A stretch of 48,075 nucleotides of DNA from Oscillatoriales cyanobacterium RM2_1_1 (GTDB lineage Bacteria; Cyanobacteriota; Cyanobacteriia; Cyanobacteriales; Microcoleaceae). The stretch lies in the NCBI GenBank assembly GCA_012033335.1, contig JAAURB010000033.1, positions 1 through 48,075 of the forward strand, given 5' to 3'. Positions 1-9,165 of the stretch are shown here, one piece after another (the stretch's first letter is position 1; each line of letters starts with the position of its first letter). A model generated the notes under the pieces. The model saw only the letters and a list, made by a program, of their open reading frames with translations. It searched no databases and had not been told where the DNA came from. The position numbers and the translations under genes are program-made.

Positions 1-58
1 TTCCTGGGGCGAAGCCCCAGACCCCCCTTCCATTTAACAATTAATTACAACCACCTAT
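1..58. repeat. Dispersed two-hairpin repeat, copy A (cut by window start)
   Basis: The window opens inside a repeat that recurs near 29761, 41801 and 47998. Visible parts are the hairpin TGGGGCGAAGCCCCA and a tail reading ATTACAACCACCTA, which is shared with the copy at 41801. The first half of the element (AGAAGATTGATG and a GGGGCA/TGCCCC hairpin) lies outside the window. No ORF or transposase is associated. Confidence 0.8.
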
Positions 59-190
59 TTAATTGCCTACTAAAACTGGGCTCGGGTTTGGTTGCTGAAG
101 AGTAGTCATTCAAGCGCTAAATCTAGCTCATAAAAGTAGTTCTGAATAGGGTTTGAAGCTGGTTAAAACATATTTGACTATAAACAATTC

Positions 191-222
191 AAAGGAAGTG
201 GATTAATCCGCTTCCTTTTTTG
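191..222 (+). terminator. Rho-independent terminator for a gene left of the window
   Basis: An 11-bp stem (AAAGGAAGTGG paired with CCGCTTCCTTT, one G-T pair) with loop ATTAAT is followed directly by a run of T. No gene on the + strand precedes it in the window, so it presumably ends a transcript entering from the left. Confidence 0.7.
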
Positions 223-426
223 ACTGTTTGCTTGTTTGTCTTGTTTGATCCGAGAAGCATCTCAAAGCTGCTGCAAGAGTCCAATTCGCCAGACAAGCTA
301 CTTAATACCAATTTGAAGAGTATTTGGACACTATTGAATATTTCACAACCCTTCCTATTCTCCTCCGTTTGTCGTAGACCCGAAGTGGTTTCTCCCCAAA
401 TATGACAAGTTAATACAACAAATTAA

Positions 427-452
427 AAGGAGACCGAGTGTTCCGTCTCCTT
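427..452 (-). terminator. Terminator downstream of gap2
   Basis: The inverted repeat AAGGAGAC / GTCTCCTT encloses a 10-nt loop and lies 46 bp past the gap2 stop codon. On the minus strand it is followed by TTTTAATT, and on the plus strand by an A/T-rich stretch, so it may work in both directions. Confidence 0.6.
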
Positions 453-497
453 AAAGGTTTTATTAAATTTTTTTGGGTTAACTCTAACAATAAATCC

Positions 498-1517
498 TTA
501 ACTGGGCCACTGCTTTGCGACTAACTCCGCCAAATCGACGACCCGCTGGCTGTAGCCCCATTCGTTGTCATACCAGGCAATCACTTTAACTAGATCTCCA
601 TCCATCACCATTGTCAGACTGGCATCAACAATGGAAGAGACATCACTGCCTCGATAATCAGAGGAAACCAGCTCTAGATCGCTATACTCTAGAATACCTT
701 TCATTGGGCCTTCCGCTGCGGCTTGAAGGGTTTGATTCACTTCTTCTGCAAAGGTTTTCTTTTCGACCTGAATAACCAGGTCAACGACTGAAACGTTAGG
801 AGTTGGAACGCGCATGGCAATTCCATTTAGTTTGCCTTTGAGCTCAGGAATCACCAACGCAACGGCTTTGGCTGCCCCGGTAGAGGTTGGTACAATATTC
901 ATGGCTGCTGCCCTTGCCCGTCGGACATCCCGGTGACTGGCATCAAGTAGACGCTGATCTCCAGTATAGCTATGGGTCGTTGTCATTGTTCCTTTGATAA
1001 TACCAAAGTGGTCATGTAAGACTTTGGCAACTGGGGCAAGACAGTTTGTAGTGCAGCTAGCATTACTAACCACGTTATAGTCATCGTGTTTGTAGTCTTG
1101 ATCATTGACCCCTATAACGAAGGTGCCAATGTTTCCACCTTTGCCCGGAGCTGTGATCAGTACCTTCTTCGCTCCAGCCGTTAAGTGCTTGGAAGCACCT
1201 TCCTCAGTAACAAAGACCCCAGTTGCTTCAATAATCAAGTCAACACCCCAATCTTTCCAGGGCAAATTCAGCGGATCACGATCCGAGACACACTTAATAG
1301 TTTTGCCATTGACTGTGATCGAATTCTCGTCCGCTCGGATGTCTACCCCTTTCAAAACCCCCAGCATCGTATCGTACCTCAGCAAGTGGGAATTGGTCTT
1401 AGGATCTGAAGTATCGTTGATAGCAACTATCTCCAGGTTGCTGTTCTCTCGAGTTAGCCAGCAACGCATGAAGTTACGCCCAATGCGTCCAAAACCATTA
1501 ATTGCGACTTTAATCAC
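498..1517 (-). CDS. gap2: Glyceraldehyde-3-phosphate dehydrogenase, photosynthetic type (Gap2)
   Basis: This is the Calvin-cycle/gluconeogenic GAPDH, which reduces 1,3-bisphosphoglycerate with NAD(P)H in the cytoplasm. The N-terminal Rossmann motif [10 protein letters not shown] is followed by AINDTSD, typical of the photosynthetic dual-cofactor enzyme. The catalytic SNASCTTNC block is near residue 154, and the C-terminal WYDNEWGYS is present. I start it at the GTG at 1517 (339 aa) because a perfect AGGAGG sits at 1524-1529 with a 6-nt spacer and the protein then begins at the usual position ([10 protein letters not shown]). An upstream ATG at 1547 would add ten residues not expected in the family and has no such ribosome site. 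It is transcribed divergently from murC, with a terminator at 427-452. Confidence 0.95.
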   Translation of the reverse strand: MIKVAINGFGRIGRNFMRCWLTRENSNLEIVAINDTSDPKTNSHLLRYDTMLGVLKGVDIRADENSITVNGKTIKCVSDRDPLNLPWKDWGVDLIIEATGVFVTEEGASKHLTAGAKKVLITAPGKGGNIGTFVIGVNDQDYKHDDYNVVSNASCTTNCLAPVAKVLHDHFGIIKGTMTTTHSYTGDQRLLDASHRDVRRARAAAMNIVPTSTGAAKAVALVIPELKGKLNGIAMRVPTPNVSVVDLVIQVEKKTFAEEVNQTLQAAAEGPMKGILEYSDLELVSSDYRGSDVSSIVDASLTMVMDGDLVKVIAWYDNEWGYSQRVVDLAELVAKQWPS

Positions 1518-1928
1518 CTTGTTCCTCCTAACAGTGGCATTGCCCAACTCAGGCTCCAGCCTTCTTAAAGCAAGTTCCTAATGACCCCAATAATACCGCA
1601 AAGGCTGTTCCTTTCCTACTCTCGATGAGGAATCCTGATCCGGTATGCTGTCGGAAGAGTTTTCTGTAGAGCTGACCAACGGACTGAGCCAAATCTCAGA
1701 TTTCAGGTTCAAATCTTTGAAAATGCGTCCGGTAATTTACATCTAAGGGGAGGATATAGTATACATCTACTACAGGATTCAACCTCCTTTCCTGGGTTTT
1801 TATGAGACTGGTCTCCTGAAAACTAGAGATTAAATTGGAAATCTAAAGATTAAACTTTCCCCAAAAAGTTCAATTCTTGCTATGATATCGCCTGTTATTG
1901 GCACGGTGTGGTCTGTTGAGGAGCTAAG
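1518..1928. other. Divergent intergenic region gap2 / murC
   Basis: This stretch should carry the promoters of both gap2 and murC. On the minus strand TTGAAT ... TACTAT (about 1750-1783) is a weak candidate for gap2. On the plus strand TATGAT at 1881-1886 is a possible -10 for murC, without a clear -35. No ORF here looks like a gene, and no riboswitch fold was recognised. Confidence 0.35.
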
Positions 1929-3470
1929 ATGTCCAGTTACGTTGATTTCAGTGGTAGACCCTTCCATTTCATTGGCATTGGTGGAATCGGAATGTCTGCC
2001 CTTGCCTATATTCTAGCAAAGCGTGATTTGCCAATATATGGCTCTGACTTGCAAACAAGCCATATTACCCAACGGCTTCAAGCTTTAGGAGCCCATATTT
2101 TCTGGGGTCAAGACGCTAGCAATTTTGAGGTTTTTCAGAAACCTGCAAACTTGCCCACCAGTCAGTCTGCTGCTCTAGAGACCTCTCTAGAAAAGACTAC
2201 GACCCAGGCAAGTCTGCTTCAGGTTTCGCCAACTCAATCTAAAGCCCAATCTAATCGCCAGATTCCCCTGACTCTGGAATTGCCTCAAGTGATCTGTTCC
2301 ACAGCCATTCATCCTGATAACTCTGAGTATCAGGCGGCTGTTGCGTTGGGTTGCCCAATTTTTCATCGGTCAGATCTGTTGGCAGCCCTCGTTCAAGATT
2401 ATTACGGAATTGCCGTGGCTGGAACCCATGGCAAAACGACCACCAGTAGTCTGGCTGCTTTTATGCTATTGCAAGGGGGCCTGGATCCAACGGTTGTGGT
2501 CGGGGGTGAGGTGAGTGCCTGGGAGGGAAATGCTCGCATGGGTTATAGCCCCTACCTGGTGGTGGAAGCAGATGAGTCTGATGGCTCCCTGGTAAAACTG
2601 GCAGCCCGGGTGGGAATCGTGACGAATATCGAGCTGGATCACCCTGATCACTACACTAGCCTGGCGCAGGTTGTCTCTACGTTCCAGGAGTTTGCCCAAA
2701 ATTGCCAGACTTTGATTGGCTGTATTGACTGTATTACTGTCCGAGAGCAACTTAATCCAGATATAACCTATAGCCTTAATCCCGAGCTGAATGCAGACTA
2801 CACCGTTGATTTGGTGAACTATCATGCTGGAGGCACAACGGCTCGAGTTTGGGAACGAGGCCAGGTTTTGGGGCAACTCAGCCTGAAACTGCTAGGTCAG
2901 CACAACTTGCAAAATTCCCTTGCAGCGGTGGCCATTGGCCGACTTCTGGGTTTGGATTTTTCGGGGATTGCTGAGGCGATCGCCCAGTTTGAAGGAGCCC
3001 GCCGCCGATTTGAACCTCGAGGTCATCACCAGAATATCCTGTTCGTCGATGACTACGCTCATCATCCCAGCGAGATTCAGGTGACGATCGCGGCTGCCAA
3101 TCTTAAAAAACAGCAACTACTCAATTCCGATCAACCGGCGTTTAATCGGGTTGTTGCAATTTTTCAACCCCATCGTTATAGTCGCACCCAAATATTTTTG
3201 GAAGAGTTTGCCCAGTCTTTTGACCAGGCAGATTTGGTGATCGTGACAGATATTTACAGTGCTGGGGAACCTGACACGGGTTTGGTCAGTGGCCAAAACC
3301 TGGCTGACTCAATAGCACTCCGGGGTCAGGCTCAGATTTTTATGAGCGATCGCTGGAATCTGTTAAAATCCGACTCGCTGAAGTTCTCCAACCTGGAGAC
3401 TTGGCGTTATTTTGGGGCTGGGAATCTGAACAAGATTATCCCAGAGGTTATGGCGGTTTATCAAACCTGA
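1929..3470 (+). CDS. murC: UDP-N-acetylmuramate--L-alanine ligase MurC
   Basis: MurC is the cytoplasmic Mur ligase that adds L-alanine to UDP-MurNAc using ATP. The N-terminal nucleotide-sugar domain begins FHFIGIGGIGMSALA. The ATP-binding GTHGKTTTS is at about residue 165, EADESD near 213, and the C-terminal DDYAHHPSEI near 376. The 513 aa length exceeds the usual 450-490 aa because a Q/S/T-rich stretch of about 40 residues is inserted near residues 75-120, between conserved N-domain segments. It is probably a flexible loop, since flanking motifs remain in frame. The ATG is preceded by GAGGAG with a 5-nt spacer. murB follows 111 bp downstream on the same strand, the usual cyanobacterial order. 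Confidence 0.97.
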   Translation: MSSYVDFSGRPFHFIGIGGIGMSALAYILAKRDLPIYGSDLQTSHITQRLQALGAHIFWGQDASNFEVFQKPANLPTSQSAALETSLEKTTTQASLLQVSPTQSKAQSNRQIPLTLELPQVICSTAIHPDNSEYQAAVALGCPIFHRSDLLAALVQDYYGIAVAGTHGKTTTSSLAAFMLLQGGLDPTVVVGGEVSAWEGNARMGYSPYLVVEADESDGSLVKLAARVGIVTNIELDHPDHYTSLAQVVSTFQEFAQNCQTLIGCIDCITVREQLNPDITYSLNPELNADYTVDLVNYHAGGTTARVWERGQVLGQLSLKLLGQHNLQNSLAAVAIGRLLGLDFSGIAEAIAQFEGARRRFEPRGHHQNILFVDDYAHHPSEIQVTIAAANLKKQQLLNSDQPAFNRVVAIFQPHRYSRTQIFLEEFAQSFDQADLVIVTDIYSAGEPDTGLVSGQNLADSIALRGQAQIFMSDRWNLLKSDSLKFSNLETWRYFGAGNLNKIIPEVMAVYQT

Positions 3471-3581
3471 CCTGACTTGCGGGTGAATTGAACTTGGAGC
3501 CGAGACAGACTTTCGCGGTTTGCCAAGCTTTCACCTTATAGATTGTGCTGTTTATCTGAGATATTACTCCGGGACTTAATC

Positions 3582-4544
3582 ATGATAATGACGCTTTCCT
3601 ACGATTCTCCAGGTCAGGTTGACTGGTGTAATGACCAAGTTTCTCCTCTTTTAGGTACAGACTGTGTGATTCGACCCGATGTTTCCCTATCGTCCTTGAC
3701 CTCTTACCGGGTTGGTGGGCCAGCCGAATGGTACGTAGCCCCCAATAACCTCGATGACCTCCGAGCCAGTTTAGAATGGGCCAGCAGTGAAGGATTGAGA
3801 ACAACGTTCCTCGGCAGTGGCTCAAATCTGCTGATCAGCGATCAGGGATTGTCTGGACTGGTGGTTGGCACCAGACATTTGCGCTATAGTCACTTTGATT
3901 TGGGAACTGGGCAAGTCACGGTAGCGGCTGGAGAATCCCTGCCCCGTTTGGCCTGGAAAGTAGCCCGCCTGGGCTGGCAAGGGATGGAATGGGCGGTGGG
4001 AATTCCGGGAACAGTTGGGGGGGCTGTGGTGATGAATGCTGGAGCCCATGGCACCTGCACCGCCGATCTATTGGTCAATGCTAATGTTCTATTTCCTAAG
4101 GGCCAGCTCAAGGAACTGACTCCCCAAGATCTAGGCTACCGCTATCGCACCTCAAATCTTCAGGGTAGCAATCGAATTGTCACCCAGGCAACCTTCCAGC
4201 TTCAGCCTGGAGCCAATCCAGCTCAAGTCCTGGCAGATACCTCAGAACACCTCAAACGACGGCTGACAAGCCAGCCCTATGACTTGCCAAGCTGTGGCAG
4301 TGTATTTCGTAATCCTGGGCCCCAGGCGGCAGGATGGTTAATTGAGCAATCCGGCTTGAAAGGGCATCGGATTGGGGGGGCAAAAGTTGCCGAGCGTCAT
4401 GCCAATTTTATTGTGAACTGTGGGAATGCGACTGCCAGCGATATCTTCCAACTGATTCGCTATGTTCAGGAAAGGGTCGAACAACAGTGGTCTTTTGCCC
4501 TGGAGACCGAAGTCAAGATTTTGGGGGATTTTCAACTGGCTTGA
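3582..4544 (+). CDS. murB: UDP-N-acetylenolpyruvoylglucosamine reductase MurB
   Basis: MurB is an FAD enzyme that reduces UDP-GlcNAc-enolpyruvate to UDP-MurNAc with NADPH, the step before MurC. Visible features are the FAD-domain motifs TSYRVGGPAEW (about residue 40) and GSGSNLL, GIPGTVGGAVVMNAGAHG, the catalytic serine in SCGSVFRNP (about residue 238), and the C-terminal glutamate in LETEVKILG. I start at the ATG at 3582 (320 aa); ATG 3588 is equally possible. A TTG at 3543 would add 13 non-conserved residues. No strong ribosome site precedes any of these. It likely shares the murC transcript. Confidence 0.95.
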   Translation: MIMTLSYDSPGQVDWCNDQVSPLLGTDCVIRPDVSLSSLTSYRVGGPAEWYVAPNNLDDLRASLEWASSEGLRTTFLGSGSNLLISDQGLSGLVVGTRHLRYSHFDLGTGQVTVAAGESLPRLAWKVARLGWQGMEWAVGIPGTVGGAVVMNAGAHGTCTADLLVNANVLFPKGQLKELTPQDLGYRYRTSNLQGSNRIVTQATFQLQPGANPAQVLADTSEHLKRRLTSQPYDLPSCGSVFRNPGPQAAGWLIEQSGLKGHRIGGAKVAERHANFIVNCGNATASDIFQLIRYVQERVEQQWSFALETEVKILGDFQLA

Positions 4545-4568
4545 GCTCCTTAAGACTGAGGCGAAACA

Positions 4569-4595
4569 TTGACGTTTTTTCGGAGTCGGTATAAT
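4569..4595 (+). promoter_or_regulatory. Sigma-70-type promoter upstream of ybaB
   Basis: TTGACG (4569-4574) and a perfect TATAAT (4590-4595) are separated by 15 bp, slightly short. It lies between murB and ybaB and would give a leader of about 150 nt, suggesting that ybaB has its own promoter. Confidence 0.5.
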
Positions 4596-4751
4596 GTTGT
4601 TCGGAGGTACAAACTCCCTCAACGGCTGGGGAATTCGTGGTTTAATTAATGGGCTTGAGGGGACAGACAACCTGAAGTGTTAGAGATTGAGCATTCCTCC
4701 AGGCAAAGTGGAGCAGTAATATCCAGATTGTGCTGAATTCATCATTGAACT

Positions 4752-5099
4752 ATGAATAAACAAGGACAAGGTTTTGGTTTTGGCCTCGGAAAAATGAAGG
4801 AGCTGACCGAGGCATTCAAGAAAGCTCAGCAAGTTCAGGAAGGGGCCAAACAGCTTCAGGAAGAATTGGACGAGCTAGAGATCCTGGGAGAAGCGGGCGG
4901 AGGCTTGGTCAAGGTCTACCTAAGTGGCAACCAGGAACCGCGACGGGTTGAGATTTCTGCGGATGTTCTTGGAGAAGGGGAGGAAGTCGTCTCTACTCTG
5001 GTTTTAACTGCAATGCAGGAAGCCTACAATAACTCCACCGCAACGATGCGTCAGCGGATGGAAGAGTTAACCGGGGGATTGAACCTTCCCGGTCTGTAG
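4752..5099 (+). CDS. ybaB: YbaB/EbfC family nucleoid-associated protein
   Basis: This is a small DNA-binding protein of the YbaB/EbfC family, which forms tweezer-like dimers on DNA. The 115 aa length fits. An N-terminal G/F-rich tail leads to a long helix (about residues 14-43, with repeated Q/E/K), then [18 protein letters not shown], which is the beta-sheet core, then a C-terminal helix ending in a glycine/leucine tail. No good ribosome site precedes the ATG. It follows murB by 207 bp and has its own candidate promoter (4569-4595) and terminator (5212-5240). Confidence 0.92.
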   Translation: MNKQGQGFGFGLGKMKELTEAFKKAQQVQEGAKQLQEELDELEILGEAGGGLVKVYLSGNQEPRRVEISADVLGEGEEVVSTLVLTAMQEAYNNSTATMRQRMEELTGGLNLPGL

Positions 5100-5211
5100 A
5101 TCCTCAGAACAGAAATGCCTTAGCTGATTTTGACTCCCAGCTTTTACCTGAAGTAAATGAGGGGCAAAGAACGTAAGAACAAGCGTTAAAAGTAAGCGTC
5201 AAGAGCAAAAG

Positions 5212-5240
5212 TTAGGGGCACTTAGATGTCCCTAATTTTT
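5212..5240 (+). terminator. Terminator after ybaB
   Basis: A 9-bp stem TTAGGGGCA / TGTCCCTAA (one G-T pair) with loop CTTAGA is followed by TTTTT, about 110 bp past the ybaB stop. Confidence 0.65.
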
Positions 5241-5286
5241 GCTGCCAATATTACTATCAATATTTTAACTGTTGATCAAGTTTAGG

Positions 5287-5374
5287 CTGGTTGACTGACC
5301 AAATTCTCTCCCCTTAACCAACCAGAATCGAATCAGATCGATTTTTATCAGCAAAAATTCGGTCAGTCAGATGT
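5287..5374. repeat. MITE-like element with GACTGACC terminal inverted repeats
   Basis: The left end TTGACTGACCAAATT (about 5291-5305) is inverted at AATTCGGTCAGTCAGA (5356-5371), about 50 bp apart. The left end reads into TCTCTCCCC. The same arrangement, GACTGACAAAACTCTCTCGCC, occurs at 17231. There is no coding capacity. An internal CTGGTTG / CAACCAG pair offers an alternative fold. Confidence 0.5.
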
Positions 5375-5452
5375 TCATTGAACACCCGTTAAACAACTTT
5401 ACGTTCCGGCCAAACTTGCTTAAACTGAGAGGTGGTTTGCCAATCATCATCA

Positions 5453-5941
5453 ATGCCCTACAAATTGCTATTTGTCTGTTTAGGAAATATTTGTCGTTCT
5501 CCCTCCGCCGAGAATATTATGAACCACTTGGTGCATCAGGGGGGCCTGGAAAACCAGATTCTCTGTGATTCCGCTGGCACCTCCAGCTACCACATCGGGA
5601 GCGCTCCTGATCGACGAATGGCAAAAGCAGCGGGCGATCGCGGCATTACCCTAGAAGGCAAAGCCCGCCAATTTACTGCTGAGGATTTTGAGGCATTTGA
5701 TCTGATTTTGGCCATGGATCGGGACAACTATGGTCAAATTTTATCCCTTGATCCGCAGCGGCAATACCAGGATAAAGTTAAGCTGATGTGTGACTTCTGC
5801 CGTCATCATAGTTTGAGAGAGGTTCCTGATCCGTACTATGGTGGCCCAGAAGGATTCAACCAGGTGATCGATTTACTGCTCGATGCCTGTGCCGGCTTGC
5901 TCGAAACGATTCAACAAGAACAGTTAGAACTTCCTTCATAA
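5453..5941 (+). CDS. Low-molecular-weight protein-tyrosine phosphatase
   Basis: This cytoplasmic phosphatase belongs to the low-Mr PTP / Wzb / ArsC-like family. The P-loop CLGNICRS (Cys9, Arg15; CX5R(S/T)) sits at the extreme N-terminus as expected, and the general-acid loop DPYYGG is near residue 126. Length 162 aa is normal. I chose the ATG at 5453, because a GTG at 5432 would add seven residues before the usual KLLFVCLGNICRS start. corA begins 6 bp after the stop, so the two are probably co-transcribed. The natural substrate cannot be told from sequence. Confidence 0.93.
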   Translation: MPYKLLFVCLGNICRSPSAENIMNHLVHQGGLENQILCDSAGTSSYHIGSAPDRRMAKAAGDRGITLEGKARQFTAEDFEAFDLILAMDRDNYGQILSLDPQRQYQDKVKLMCDFCRHHSLREVPDPYYGGPEGFNQVIDLLLDACAGLLETIQQEQLELPS

Positions 5942-5947
5942 CCTTTT

Positions 5948-7135
5948 ATGGCCCATAGTCTTACGACTCCCCCGATCCTGAGTACTGCTCCTGAGGTTGA
6001 GGAAGAGGAATCTGGACTGGATTTTTTTTACGACAAACCTGGCACCCTGCCCGGAACCCTTGACCTTGATCCCAATGATCCGCCCCCGGAGCTGATTTTG
6101 ATTTATTACAATCAAGCTTCAGCGACCCGAATCATGTTGGATCACCCTGAGGACTGTCTTCCCTACTTGGCCAATACAAACTCTGTCTGCTGGCTCGATG
6201 TCCAGGGATTGGGCAATACGGATACCTGGCAGCGGATGTCCCAGGTATTTCAGTTCCATCCGATTGCCCTAGAAGATGTGGTGAATCTACCCCAGCGACC
6301 TAAGGTGGTGGTTTATGAGAATCCTGACCATATTGTGATTGTGGCCCAGATGGTGATGCTAACGCCAGAGGCAGAAACCCATAAAGAGCAGGTCAGTTTG
6401 ATTCTGGGCAATAATTATCTGATCACGGTTCAGGAAGAACCCCGGTTTGACTGTTTGCAGCCGGTGCGCGATCGCATCCGCATCAACCAGGGAGCACTGC
6501 GGAAACATGGAGCCGATTATCTGGCCTATGCGATCCTGGACGCGATCATTGATGGGTACTTTCCGGTTCTAGAAGACTATAGCGATCGCCTCGAAGATCT
6601 AGAAGATGAAGTCCTGTTCAAGTCTAACCGTGGAACCCTGGAAAGAATCTATGAAACGAAACGGGAGATTCTATTTCTCCGACGCACTATCTGGTCACAG
6701 CGAGAAGCCCTCTACAGCTTGGTACGGGATCGAACCCATCTGATTGGTAAAAAGACCCGGGTTTACCTGCAGGATTGCTATGATCACGCAGTCAATCTGG
6801 TGGATATGTTAGAAACCTATCGGGAATTGGCCTCAGATTTGACCAATCTTTACCTTTCATCTATCAGCAACAAGATGAATGAAATCATGAAGTTCCTGAC
6901 CATTGTTTCCGCTATCTTTATTCCTCTAACCTTCATCGCCGGACTGTATGGGATGAACTTTGACCCTGACAAGTCTCCTCTGAATATGCCTGAGCTGGAT
7001 TGGTACTGGGGCTACCCGGTTTGCCTGGCAGTGATGCTGATCACTGCCCTGGGTTTGATTTTTTATTTCTGGAGGCGGGGCTGGTTTGAGGATTTTTCTA
7101 AAGTCAAGCGCCCAGACCTATCTAAACGGCAATAA
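5948..7135 (+). CDS. corA: Magnesium/cobalt transporter CorA
   Basis: CorA is a pentameric Mg2+/Co2+ channel of the inner membrane. A large N-terminal cytoplasmic domain is followed by a long helical region rich in E/D/R. Two C-terminal membrane helices follow (about residues 318-338 and 355-375) with the signature YGMNF between them near residue 334. At 395 aa it is at the long end for the family because of an acidic, proline-rich N-terminal tail of about 40 residues. It lies 6 bp behind the tyrosine phosphatase gene. Confidence 0.95.
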   Translation: MAHSLTTPPILSTAPEVEEEESGLDFFYDKPGTLPGTLDLDPNDPPPELILIYYNQASATRIMLDHPEDCLPYLANTNSVCWLDVQGLGNTDTWQRMSQVFQFHPIALEDVVNLPQRPKVVVYENPDHIVIVAQMVMLTPEAETHKEQVSLILGNNYLITVQEEPRFDCLQPVRDRIRINQGALRKHGADYLAYAILDAIIDGYFPVLEDYSDRLEDLEDEVLFKSNRGTLERIYETKREILFLRRTIWSQREALYSLVRDRTHLIGKKTRVYLQDCYDHAVNLVDMLETYRELASDLTNLYLSSISNKMNEIMKFLTIVSAIFIPLTFIAGLYGMNFDPDKSPLNMPELDWYWGYPVCLAVMLITALGLIFYFWRRGWFEDFSKVKRPDLSKRQ

Positions 7136-7254
7136 TTTACCTGACTCAGTACTCAAAATGCTGTAGATATGGTATCTGTGTATGGTGTTGGATGAATCGA
7201 ATTGGTTTCAACTGTCTTTAGATCCAGAAATCCTAGAAATTCCTATCTCTAAAC

Positions 7255-9015
7255 ATGTCATCTATCCCCCAAATGATGCCCAAAACCAAACCATCTCCCC
7301 TATTGCCTCTGGGGTTGGCCGCCCTGGTGATCGGTGGCAGTGTTGGAGCCTACTATGCTTTTGTCTCTAAGCGATCAGTCGAGGGATTGCCTGCAGGGGC
7401 AACGGTTTTGCCCGAGGATGTCATGGTTGCCCTATCGGTCTCGACGGAACCCAAACAATGGGAAAGGCTCCAGCAGTATGGTACTCCAGATTCAAAGGTA
7501 GCATTAGACAAGTTTTTACAGGGATGGCGCGATCGCTTCTTTACAGACAAGGGTTACGACTTTCAAAAGGATATCCAGCCGTGGGTTGGGGACAAAGCTA
7601 TGTTAGCCTGGCTACCCCATCAAACCCTGGCCTCAGGTCAAGCGCCCCAACCGGGAACCCCCTTGGCCTCCCCTAATCAATCCGCCTTAGTGGCGGTGCT
7701 GCCCATTGCCGATCCGGCCAAGGCTCAAGAAATTCTGGCCCAGCCCCGGTTACTGGCGGAGGGAGAGGTGCTAGAACGTACCTATCGAGGAATCAATATC
7801 ATTGAATCTCAGAACACCTCGGTGGAGAAAAATTATGCCGTTGCTGTTCTCGGTCGCGAATTTGTAGTGGTGGCCAATGACACCAGCGCCCTGGATCGGA
7901 TCATCGATGCGTATCGGGGAGAAGCCTCTTTAGGGAAGATCCCGGGCTATGCCAGTGCTCTTCAAAAGATCGAAGTGCCCCGATCCTTTGCTCAGGTTTA
8001 CCTGAATGTGCCGGTCGCGGCTAATGTCGCCTCCTTTACCTCCAGTCAACCGATTCCCTCGGAAAATCTGGCCAAGCTCCAGCAAACCCAGGGGTTTGCC
8101 TCGAACGTCATCCTGGAACCTGAGGGATTGGCTTTCAAAGGGGTGTCCTGGCTCAAGCCCAATAGTCAGAAAACCTTGGCCGTGGAGAACCGGGCCAAAA
8201 ACATGCTCAAGCGAGTTCCAGACAGTGCCATTATGGTGGTTTCTGGGGGGAATCTGCAGCAACTCTGGCAAGACTATACCGAAGGGGCTCAAGGCAACCC
8301 AATTGCTCCGTTTAATCCGGATGCCCTGGCTAAAAGCTTGAAGCAATCTACCGGCTTGGAGCTAGAAAAAGATTTTCTGAATTGGATGGATGGGGAATTT
8401 GCCCTATCCTTGATCCCAGCAAACCCCGATAAGGAAAATCCCCAAAAATTCTCCGCCGGATTTGCCTTGATGGCCCAGGTGAGCGATCGCAAAGCTGCTG
8501 AGGCATCCCTGCAAAAACTCGATGAGTCCGTCAAAGCTCAGAACTTTCAAGTGGGAGAGGCCAAAATCAAAGACCAATCGGTGACGAAGTGGACTTCTCC
8601 CTACGGCGGTTTTACGGTGATGCGGGGCTGGTTGGAGAACAATGTTTTGTACATGACCTTGGGGGCTCCCATTGCCTATCAGTTTCTCCCGACTCCTGAG
8701 GTTTCAGTGGTGACTGATCCGCTATTCAAGCAGACCCTTCCCCCGGAGCCAAATCCCAATAATGGCAACTTTTTTATGAATGTGGATCAGGCGTTTGATC
8801 GTCAGAATCTTTCCCTGCCTCAGCTTCCGCCCCAGCAACAGGTTTGGGTGAATGCGATTCAGTCTATTGGGGTGACGGCAGCAGTAGCCAATGATCGCAC
8901 CACCCGATATGACACTTTTGTTCGGTTAAAGACAGCAAATCCAGTGGAGACCGAGGATCAAGCCAACCCCGAGGGTTCAGATCCAGATGCGGGCAACGAG
9001 GAAACGAAGAATTAA
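7255..9015 (+). CDS. DUF3352 domain protein, membrane-anchored
   Basis: This is a cyanobacterial protein of unknown function that I recognise as the DUF3352 type. One hydrophobic helix (about residues 17-37) follows a short basic N-terminus, consistent with an uncleaved anchor. The rest (about 540 residues) is soluble and probably periplasmic or lumenal. It begins with the family-typical segment on high-value thresholds and 'WVGDKAMLAWLP', and ends in an acidic D/E/N-rich tail. Start options are ATG 7255, 7273 or 7276; I use the first. It follows corA by 119 bp. A hairpin overlapping its stop codon (9013-9050) likely ends the transcript. Confidence 0.85.
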   Translation: MSSIPQMMPKTKPSPLLPLGLAALVIGGSVGAYYAFVSKRSVEGLPAGATVLPEDVMVALSVSTEPKQWERLQQYGTPDSKVALDKFLQGWRDRFFTDKGYDFQKDIQPWVGDKAMLAWLPHQTLASGQAPQPGTPLASPNQSALVAVLPIADPAKAQEILAQPRLLAEGEVLERTYRGINIIESQNTSVEKNYAVAVLGREFVVVANDTSALDRIIDAYRGEASLGKIPGYASALQKIEVPRSFAQVYLNVPVAANVASFTSSQPIPSENLAKLQQTQGFASNVILEPEGLAFKGVSWLKPNSQKTLAVENRAKNMLKRVPDSAIMVVSGGNLQQLWQDYTEGAQGNPIAPFNPDALAKSLKQSTGLELEKDFLNWMDGEFALSLIPANPDKENPQKFSAGFALMAQVSDRKAAEASLQKLDESVKAQNFQVGEAKIKDQSVTKWTSPYGGFTVMRGWLENNVLYMTLGAPIAYQFLPTPEVSVVTDPLFKQTLPPEPNPNNGNFFMNVDQAFDRQNLSLPQLPPQQQVWVNAIQSIGVTAAVANDRTTRYDTFVRLKTANPVETEDQANPEGSDPDAGNEETKN

Positions 9016-9050
9016 CCAAACGACCTGCAATGATGCAGGCTATTTGGTTA
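9013..9050 (+). terminator. Strong two-part hairpin overlapping the stop codon
   Basis: TAACCAAA / TTTGGTTA (8 bp) encloses a second perfect stem CCTGCA / TGCAGG with loop ATGA, separated by 3-nt internal bulges. The outer arm starts at the TAA of the DUF3352 gene. There is no T run after it, so it may act as an RNA 3'-end stabiliser or a bidirectional terminator. Confidence 0.55.
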
Positions 9051-9165
9051 GCCTCAACCTTTACCTGTCAATTTAGGACTGATGTTTTGGGAAGTTGAGA
9101 GTTTGGATTCTGGCGAGTTCAACGTAGATTTCCTCCAATGGCCCGTGTTATTGGTGATGGCTACA

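Noticed and set aside
220-405. 61-codon open frame after the first terminator
   Set aside because: It starts inside the terminator T-run, has no ribosome site and no family features.
1105-1581. 158-codon frame antisense to gap2
   Set aside because: Lies wholly over a strongly conserved gene; composition is that of a shadow frame.
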